Positions 57,293 to 64,000 of a stretch of DNA of 64,000 nt are shown piece after piece; position 1 is the first letter of the stretch, and every line of letters starts with the position of its first letter. This DNA is from Ariolimax columbianus (lineage: Eukaryota > Mollusca > Gastropoda > Stylommatophora > Arionidae). Both the position numbers and the translations under genes were made by a program. The notes beneath the pieces are model-generated. The model saw nothing but the letters and a program-made list of their open reading frames with translations. It did no database searches and was not told the origin of the DNA. Location of the stretch: the NCBI GenBank assembly GCA_036924085.1, contig JAVGWX010000014.1:41349556-41413555 (forward strand), given 5' to 3'.

Positions 57293-57545
57293 CAGGTCCG
57301 ACACATCCGACTTCAGCATGACATTGTTGAGTACCGGGTTAGTCTTCCCTCTTCGATCCCATCTCCTAAGCTAGTATGTCCTGTTGCAGCTTGTTATTGT
57401 TATCCAGGATCCACGCGTAGATGTGTAGACGAGTCTTGGCAGCTCTCTGAAGATATCAGTCAGCTCTGGTTTGCTGGCCCTTAAGATAACAGTCAGCTAT
57501 GCGTCGCTTACCGCTGCAGCTCATGCTCAGCTCAGAACCTTGATC
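57293..57545 (-). mobile_element. Family A, copy 6
   Basis: Minus strand: GGGATCAAGGTTCTGAGCTG, GAGCATGAGCTGCAGCGG, TGCCAAGACTCGTC, ATCCTGGATAACAA and CTAACCCGGTACTCAAC, the family order. Where other copies continue with ...GACCTAAAGGTAC, this one enters the 50-bp array. Confidence 0.8.
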
Positions 57546-57624
57546 CCAGCAGTTCTATTGTAGTGTATAGAGTCTTCTTCTATAGAGGGGTTATGTTTCT
57601 ATGTAATAACTTGCTATCAGTGTA

Positions 57625-58835
57625 GCAGATTGGTGCCAATGTTTGCCAAGTTTAGTCCATCTCACACTGAAGATTGGTGCCAATGTTTGCCAAGTTTAGT
57701 CCATCTCACACTGAAGATTGGTGCCAATGTTTGCCAAATTTAGTCCATCTCACACTGGAGATTGGTGCCAATGTTTGCCAAGTTTAGTCCATCTCACACT
57801 GAAGATTGGTGCCAATGTTTGCCAAGTTTAGTCCATCTCACACTGGAGATTGGTGCCAATGTTTGCCAAGTTTAGTCCATCTCACACTGGAGATTGGTGC
57901 CAATGTTTGCCAAGTTTAGTCCATCTCACACTGAAGATTGGTGCCAATGTTTGCCAAGTTTAGTCCATCTCACACTGGAGATTGGTGCCAATGTTTGCCA
58001 AGTTTAGTCCACATCACACTGGAGATTGGTGCCAATGTTTGCCAAGTTTAGTCCATCTCACACTGGAGATTGGTGCCAATGTTTGCCAAGTTTAGTCCAT
58101 CTCACACTGGAGATTGGTGCCAATTTTTGCCTCGTTCTGTTCACCTCATACTGGAGATTGGTGCCAATGTTTGCCAAGTTTAGTCCATCTCACACTGGAG
58201 ATTGGTGCCAATGTTTGCCTCGTTCTGTTCACCTCATACTGGAGATTGGTGCCAATGTTTGCCAAGCTTAGTCTTTCTCACACTGAAGATTGGTGCCAAT
58301 GTTTGCCTCGTTCTGTTCACCTCATAATGGAGATTGGTGCCAATGTTTGCCTCGTCCTGTTCACCTCATACTGGAGATTGGTGCCAATGTTTGCCTCGTC
58401 CTGTTCACCTCATACTGGAGATTGGTGCCAATGTGTTTGCCTCGTCCTGTTCACCTCATACTGGAGATTTGTGCCAATGTTTGCCTCGTTCTGTTCACCT
58501 CATACTGGAGATTGGTGCCAAAGTTTGCCTCGTCCTGTTCACCTCATACTGGAGATTGGTGCCAATGTTTGCGTCGTTCTGTTCACCTCATACTGGAGAT
58601 TGGTGCCAATGTTTGCCTCGTCCTGTTCATCTCATACCGGAGATTGGTGCCAATGTTTACCTCGTCCTATTCACCTCATACTGGAGATTGGTGCCAATGT
58701 TTGCCTCGTCCTGTTCACCTCATACTGGAGATTGGTGCCAATGTTTGCCTCGTCCTGTTCACCTCATACTGGAGATGTGTGCCAATATTTGCTTCATTCT
58801 GTTCACCTCATACTGGAGATTGGTGCCAATGTTTG
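57625..58835. repeat. 44-bp minisatellite with two unit types
   Basis: About 27 units starting GATTGGTGCCAATGTTTGCC. Type 1 continues AAGTTTAGTCCATCTCACAC (57,650-58,110) and type 2 continues TCGTTCTGTTCACCTCATAC (58,300-58,830). They alternate between 58,110 and 58,300. Long frames here are artefacts. Confidence 0.95.
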
Positions 58836-59189
58836 CTCCGTTCTGTTCTGCAACGAAGCTGCCATCCCACATTAACACAGAAACCCCCCACGCTGCGTTA
58901 TCACATTACAGCACAAATCCACCGGTACGCAGGACGTCATGATCACATCGAGTATATCACATCAGATACACGCTGGGTCTGCTTTCCCGTTGCCCATCTT
59001 ACGACTTTTTCTCAGTGTGACAGTTGCCATACTCTCTTCTGTGTCCCACATCAAGAGATTGCTACCGTATGTGATTTTGACAGGAAAGTAAACCGACATG
59101 TTTTCTGCGTGGCATCGAGCTTTTATCGAACTTTTCTGTCATACAACGCTCGTGAAATCACACTCGATACTTCTACTATATACCACGCA
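58836..59189. other. No recognisable feature
   Basis: A plus-strand frame continues from the array through here to 59,351, but the right part is the antisense of a LINE tail. The left part is unassigned. Confidence 0.4.
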
Positions 59190-59580
59190 TTCATAATCAT
59201 TATGGTTGGTTCATCTGGTTTTTCCTTTGAATATAGGGCCGCAACAGATGCTTTCCATCTGTTTATATTTCTTGCAGTCATCTCGAGTTCAGCTCAGTTG
59301 ATCCAGACTGAATTGACTAGATCCTCAACCATACCATGCCAGTGTTTCTAGGCCTTTCCATTCGTCTACTTCACTGTGGGTTCCAATCCAGCTCATCTAT
59401 GGTTATACTGTCCGACTTCTTTATGAGAGTGTGTCCTATCTATTGCCACTTCCCCCCCCCCCCCCCCCTAATGTGTATTCTCTATTGGTTCATACCGTGC
59501 AATTTTCCATATATCTGTTTTTGCCATTATCTCTGGTGAAGATGAAGTATACACCAAAGACAAACAACTGTTGATGAAAG
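59190..59580 (-). pseudogene. LINE C-terminal remnant
   Basis: Minus strand: HWHGMVEDLVNSVWIN, AELEMTARNINRWKASVAAL and YSKEKPDEPTIMIMNA, a LINE tail pattern (..L......A.DR..W+..V.AL). A G-run (C on the plus strand, about 59,451-59,468) interrupts its upstream part. Confidence 0.5.
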
Positions 59581-60149
59581 TTTTCTCTAGATGTGATATT
59601 CTAATTCGTCCAAAAGCCATTGGCCATCTGCTGATGAGTGTCCGTAGCTTGGAAATAGGCTACCTTTGGAATTAACTATATATGCAAAAGGCTTCGCGTG
59701 TAAGCGATAATGGAATATGTGCAGCATGTGCTATCTCGACTACGTCTTGTTACTGAACCGAGGCAGCTCAGAACGAGAGAATAAGAGTGACGAGTGTGCA
59801 AGTCACAATCCATAACTACCAGACAAATCGCACAGTCATTAATCTACTTAAAGATTGGACTGCATAATTATATTCGGTATCTTTTTGCTACACATGTCTC
59901 ACGCTGACGACATCTTCGCTTGTTAAATTCATGTCCTTATACGATGAGGACGGACTTACTGGTCATCGAGCTGGGTCAATGATCCTTCAACTGAGACTAC
60001 ATTCTGTACAGAATATGTCGCAAAATGAGTTTCTACAGGACGGTTTAGCCGGTCCCGTGTGCTAGCCTCCTTAATCTGATTAAACACAGTCAATCCTCTT
60101 ATACCATGGGGTGTAGTATTGATAGTTTAGTTGTTGGAGTTAGTTTTAG
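59581..60149. other. No recognisable feature
   Basis: Unique-looking sequence. Confidence 0.45.
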
Positions 60150-60830
60150 TTATTTATCCATCGTTTCCGAAGAGGACAACATTGACATATGTCAATTATG
60201 GAGTGAGTTCGGAGGTGACTGATCAAACCAACCCCAGCTCGAAAGCGTCAATCCCACTGTGGGAAAGAAAAACTGTCTAGACGGAGGCAACTCGTCTCTT
60301 GCCTTTCGTGTCGCTCGTCTCCGTGCAACTTCCTCGATTCTTGTCTGCTCCATGTGTGTTGTGCCATAAGAGATTTGACTACACCAGGCAGAGAGATCAG
60401 CAGCAATATTCTCCTAATTATTAGGGTCAATGTCGCATATCTTCAGTGAGACTATCACAGTGTCTTTGTAATGTTTTATTTGGCCACTGCGATCTCCCTT
60501 GCCTGATTCAAGCTCGTCAAAGAATATTTTCTTTGGAAGCTGCTCATCTGCCACGCGGAAAACATGACCAGTCCATCTAAACTGTGATTTCCACAGAATT
60601 GTGTGGATGTGTATAGCTTATACAGGACAATGTAGGCAGCCCCATGCCCAACAGCTCCTGTCTCACTTTGAATGGTCTTCCCTTTTCAAATATCGTCTGT
60701 GCAAGTGATCATTTCATCTGCAGGATGTATTAACTGATCCTATGCACAACCCTCCGTAGACATCTCTTACAACATGACGGCCAGTTTACTGCTTTTCTTC
60801 CTTTCGTCAAGTCTGACCGCAAGAAAACGC
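60150..60830 (-). pseudogene. LINE C-terminal pseudogene
   Basis: Minus strand: MDWSCFPRGR (W.GH+.R equivalent), ASKENIL (PK.+..G.L), IRQGRSQWPNKTLQRHCDSL and TEDMRH (a KDSLK equivalent), later TKGKRRVASV and a damaged SSWGWFDQSPPNS zinc-finger region. This order matches a common LINE tail ending in a C2H2-type finger, here without its Cys residues. Confidence 0.6.
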
Positions 60831-60969
60831 GGTTGAAATGGAGAACGAAGAAAAAGTGTCCTAATTGTCAAACTTCTGTAAAATATTGGGTTAAACAATG
60901 ATTGATCACTGTAGTCGCTTTGTTTGCCTTTCTTTCTGAGTTTTCATTCAGTAGGAATGTGTGTTACTC

Positions 60970-61147
60970 ACTGTCAGGGGCGGCACATAGCGCTGTTCGT
61001 AACACAGTCAGGAGCGACACATAGGGCTGTTCGTAACACAGTCAGGTACGGCACATAACTCTATTTGTAACACTGTCAGAGGCGGCACATAGCGCTGTTC
61101 GTAACACAGTCAAGGGCGGAACATAGCGTGGTTTGTAACACAGTCAG
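60970..61147. repeat. 35-bp tandem repeat, five units
   Basis: CAGTCAGGAGCGACACATAG plus GGCTGTTCGTAACAC with variants. It abuts the left side of family C copy 2. Confidence 0.85.
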
Positions 61148-61149
61148 GC

Positions 61150-62060
61150 TTAGCTTAATGCTTACGTCCCCTGTCCCAACGTTGGCTCGTGATATTTATA
61201 TCTGGCCCTTTGTACACTGTCTGATAAACTGGCTCTGTTTTTTCCACACACTCTTGTTTCATGTGAATCTGTCCAACAATCACACTCTTGTTTCATGTGA
61301 ATCTTTCCAACAATCACACTCTTGTTTCATGTGAATCTGTCCAACAATCACACTCTTGTTTCATGTGAATCTGTCCAACAATCACACTCTTGTTTCATGT
61401 GAATCTTTCCAACAATCACACTCTTGTTTCGTGTGAATCTGTCCAACAATCACACTCTTGTTTCATGTGAATCTTTCCAACAATCACACTCTTGTTTCAT
61501 GTGAATCTTTCCAACAATCACACTCTTGTTTCATGTGAATATGTCCAACAATTACACTCTTGTTTCATGTGAATCTTTCCAACAATGACACTCTTGTTTC
61601 ATGTGAATCTGTCCAACAATCACACTCTTGTTTCATGTGAATCTTTCCAACAATCACACTCTTTTTTCATGTGAATCTTTCCAACAATCACACTCTTGTT
61701 TCATGTGAATCTTTCCAACAATCACACTCTTGTTTCATGTGAATATGTCCAACAATCACACTCTTGTTTCATGTGAATATGTCCAACAATCACACTCTTG
61801 TTTCATGTGAATCTGTCTAACAATCACACTCTTGTTTCATGTGAATCTATCCAACAATCACACTCTTACACAACTTTCACACGCGCCCTCAGGGTGAGGC
61901 CCTTCCGTAGCACTTTGGTTGGGCTGGCTTCTGAGAGCACACAACCCTAGCATAGGTACATACAGACGCACACATGCATACAAGCACTGGTTTATGCTTC
62001 TTAATATCGCCTAATGGACTACGGTCTGGGGTAGAATAGGCGCGCCTCCGTCAGTAGAAA
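61150..62060 (+). mobile_element. Dispersed repeat family C, copy 2
   Basis: The right flank (from about 61,855) matches copy 1 at 6.5-6.7 kb. The segment CAATCACACTCTTACACAAC then TTTCACACGCGCCCTCAGGG also matches the start of copy 1's array at 5143-5178. The centre is a 34-bp array instead of 62 bp. Confidence 0.7.
61248..61870. repeat. 34-bp minisatellite in family C copy 2
   Basis: About 18 units of CCAACAATCACACTCTTGTT plus TCATGTGAATCTGT. Period 34 bp (61,321 to 61,355). Shares CCAACAATCACACTCTT with the 62-bp unit of copy 1. Confidence 0.95.
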
Positions 62061-62075
62061 CTAGTGAGGAAAAAA

Positions 62076-62102
62076 TGAAAAAAAAAAAAAAAAAAAAAAA
62101 AA
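62076..62102. repeat. Poly-A tract
   Basis: An A-run of about 26. It could be a retroposon tail from the left or simple slippage. Confidence 0.85.
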
Positions 62103-62103
62103 A

Positions 62104-62300
62104 TCGTCTGATTTCCTGAGTGAGAGAGCGCTTGCTGTACGCCGTATAGTTACCAGGTTCAACTCCCGCATCCTCCAGTCGAGGCAGGACGTAATGAGTA
62201 CTGGCTTATCAGTTAGGGAATGAAAGGCAGCGTGGAAGGGATCTTCCGATCCTTTTCATAAAAAAGGTGCGGACCAGTACATTTAAGTCTGCATCACTTC
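62104..62300 (+). mobile_element. tRNA-derived SINE-like element
   Basis: GAGTGAGAGAGCGCTTGC (A-box-like) is followed by GGTTCAACTCCC (B box) at tRNA-like spacing, then about 130 bp of body including GGGATCTTCCGATCC. Only one copy is seen here, so SINE status rests on the promoter boxes. Confidence 0.5.
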
Positions 62301-63067
62301 ATCCCCGAAAGCAGTGTCTACGATGAGAATACCTCTCTACTTTAACAATGCCATTGACTTCTTAAAGATAAAACTAGCCTACACAAGCGTTTCTAGGTAG
62401 GAAAATAGTCCCCGATAAAATGATATAAATATTGCAACTGTTATCGGAAAGCATCAAATTGGTTCTATTCTTGGTTCGATCAGGTGTCGCACGCCCCCGC
62501 TTCACAAAGTAGCAATTATTTGGAATTATTCAGTAAATTAGACATTATAGCTAGGCCTTGTTCAGTGGCGTATTAAGAACTGGGCAGTTCGACGGTCCGC
62601 CTCAATGTCAGTCATTATCTGGTGACATCTGGAGCTGTCGCCGTGTCTATAGTGTCAAATTTCTTGGTTTATTTGAAATGTTTGCCCTTCGCATGTGTGA
62701 CTCTACGCCTCTTTAACAACAGCAAGTCCATTTGGTTCTTTCAGGACGTTTACCAGTGACGTTTACAAATGTATATAGAGATGGCATTGTCAAAAACAGA
62801 ATTTACCCCTGGGGCAAAAACTTTTATTTTCCCCACTGACAAGTCTGATATTGGGGTTCCCCAGTGCCGTACTGAGGACACGCCTTCGTAAAGGTTTTCT
62901 GCTTCAGTATTGGTCAGTTCATTAGCACAAAAAGACACCAGTAATACCAGGTCTTCAATCATGTAGATATTTGTCTGGTGTCAGTTGCCAAACGCTGTTT
63001 CAATTTATTCAAAATTAAGGCAATGCTGCGTCGGTACTTTGGATTACAATTAGGTGTACACAAATCA
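62301..63067. other. No recognisable gene
   Basis: A minus-strand frame of 70 codons (62,962-62,750) has no recognisable domain. The rest is unassigned. Confidence 0.4.
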
Positions 63068-63180
63068 GGAGACGAGGGCTCAGTTGTGTCGAGGTAAGGT
63101 GTCTGCCTTGAGTGCTGGAGGTCGCATGTTCGAATCACGATGGAGGCCGTGATTTTTTTAAAGTGCTATTTATGGTAACT
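63068..63180 (+). mobile_element. SINE2, head only
   Basis: GGGCTCAGTTGTGTCGAGGT, CTGGAGGTCGCATGTTCGAA and TCACGATGGAGGCCGTGATT match the 14.39-kb copy's head, with a better B box. It stops where LINE-I's (GAA)n tail starts, so LINE-I may have inserted into it. Confidence 0.7.
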
Positions 63181-64000
63181 TCTTCTTCTTCTTCTTCATC
63201 GTACGCAATCAGACAATAACCATTATTTTTTCTAAAAAGGCAGCGGTCATCCTGAGGCTGCCGACACTGCCATAGAGCTTGTCTAGTGTTGCCACTGGTG
63301 ATGGCCACATCTGCTCTCTCTGATCCTCGTATGTCGGGCAGTTTTGCAGCAAATGCTCAGCGGTCATTTTCCCGGTACCACACGGGCATTCGTCGGTGCC
63401 ACCTATCTTCAATTTGTTGAATAGGTGGTACCTCAGTCTATTGTGGCCAGTGCGAAGTCTGAAGACCACGACCTGCTCTCTTCTGTTCAACTGGTAATAG
63501 GCATCGTTTTTGGTGTAGCCAGTATGTTCGGTTTCCCATTTGGTCATGTATCTAGCTCTAATAAGCCGTTTTCACTCTTCGTATGTTATACTAGTAACTG
63601 GTTGTGGTAGTTTTGCACATTTTTTTGCCAGTCTGTCTGCCTCCTCGTTGCCTTGGATGTTGCAGTGAGATGGAATCCACTGCACCACTACCCTTTTTGG
63701 TGCGGACTGCTGGCATAGTTGACAGAGTACTGCTCTTAAATCATTAAGTTCAGTATTTTTCTGGCTTTTTAGTACTGTGACTACGGCCAGAGCATCTGTA
63801 AGCAGGACTATGTGGCTTTCATTCCTTTTACCTGTCACCATTTCTTCCACTGCCGCCCTCAGTGCCTCTGCCTCCGCTCTGAAATTGCTTGTGTATTTTC
63901 CAGTAGCGAATGACAGTGTTATTTTTCTGCCATTTGGTAGGTTCAGAAATGCTCATGCCCTTCCGTTCTGTGTTGTATTTGTTATGGAACCGTCGGTGTA
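63181..64000 (-). mobile_element. LINE-I copy running off the right edge
   Basis: Minus strand from the edge: YTDGSITNTTQNGR (Asp), a stop, LPNGRKITLSFATGKYTSNF, RAEAEALRAAVEEM (Glu), HIVLLTDALAVVTVL (Asp), VVQWIPSHCNIQGNEEADRL (His/Asp). A stop falls where the 49-kb copy has Ser (YEES), then MTKWETEHTGYTKNDAYYQL and CPCGTGKMTAEHLLQNCP, and a (GAA)n tail at 63,181-63,200. Only about two stops across 800 bp, so this is younger than the 49-kb copy. Confidence 0.93.

Noticed and set aside
58290..59351. 353-codon frame running from the 44-bp array into flanking DNA
   Set aside because: The array part is repeat translation and the distal part is antisense to a LINE tail (ELEMTARNINRWKASVAAL on the minus strand).

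Overview
The window looks like gene-poor nuclear DNA of an invertebrate animal. There is no operon layout, no ribosome-binding-site pattern and no intact host gene that I can recognise. It holds many decayed non-LTR retrotransposons (LINEs), tRNA-derived SINEs, two mariner-type DNA transposon remnants and an unusually dense set of minisatellites. My best guess is a gastropod mollusc, perhaps a sacoglossan-like sea slug. That rests on remembered resemblance of the LINE C-termini and is not proven by the sequence. Adding up the tandem arrays listed below gives roughly 30% of the window.

Layout. 1-7 kb: two GTAA-tailed LINE ends, 43-bp and 47-bp minisatellites, a CR1-like LINE end and a 62-bp minisatellite in repeat family C. 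7-10 kb: an inverted pair of ~280-bp units flanking TTC/GAA tracts, the right one split by a 5'-truncated LINE with perfect 12-bp target-site duplications. 10-20 kb: LINE pseudogenes, a SINE, a mariner fragment ending in a long hairpin, and TATC microsatellites. 20-23 kb: a LINE pseudogene carrying both a nested LINE (14-bp duplications) and a ~1.7-kb 41-bp minisatellite grown from its own coding sequence. 23-32 kb: pyrimidine-rich 23-bp, 26/31-bp, 33-bp and 9-bp arrays. 32-36 kb: a three-level nest (LINE split by mariner split by SINE), then a LINE inserted in family A. 36-49 kb: 33-, 35-, 33-, 43-, 53-, 46/40- and 37-bp arrays among LINE and SINE remnants. 49.1-52.6 kb: the most complete element, a 3.4-kb minus-strand LINE with endonuclease, reverse transcriptase, RNase H and Cys/His tail. 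52.6-64 kb: SINEs (one with perfect 14-bp duplications), 63-, 50-, 44-, 35- and 34-bp arrays, and another RNase-H LINE running off the right edge.

The main observation is that several dispersed repeat families (A, B, C and LINE-D, named here for convenience) carry minisatellites at homologous places. In A, B and C the amplified monomer differs from copy to copy. Family C copies have 62-bp and 34-bp monomers sharing a 17-bp core. Family A copies have 47-, 33- and 50-bp monomers, or none. Family B copies have 35- or 37-bp arrays at the same edge. This suggests that retroposed sequences act as seeds for new minisatellites. All reading frames through these arrays are best treated as non-genic.
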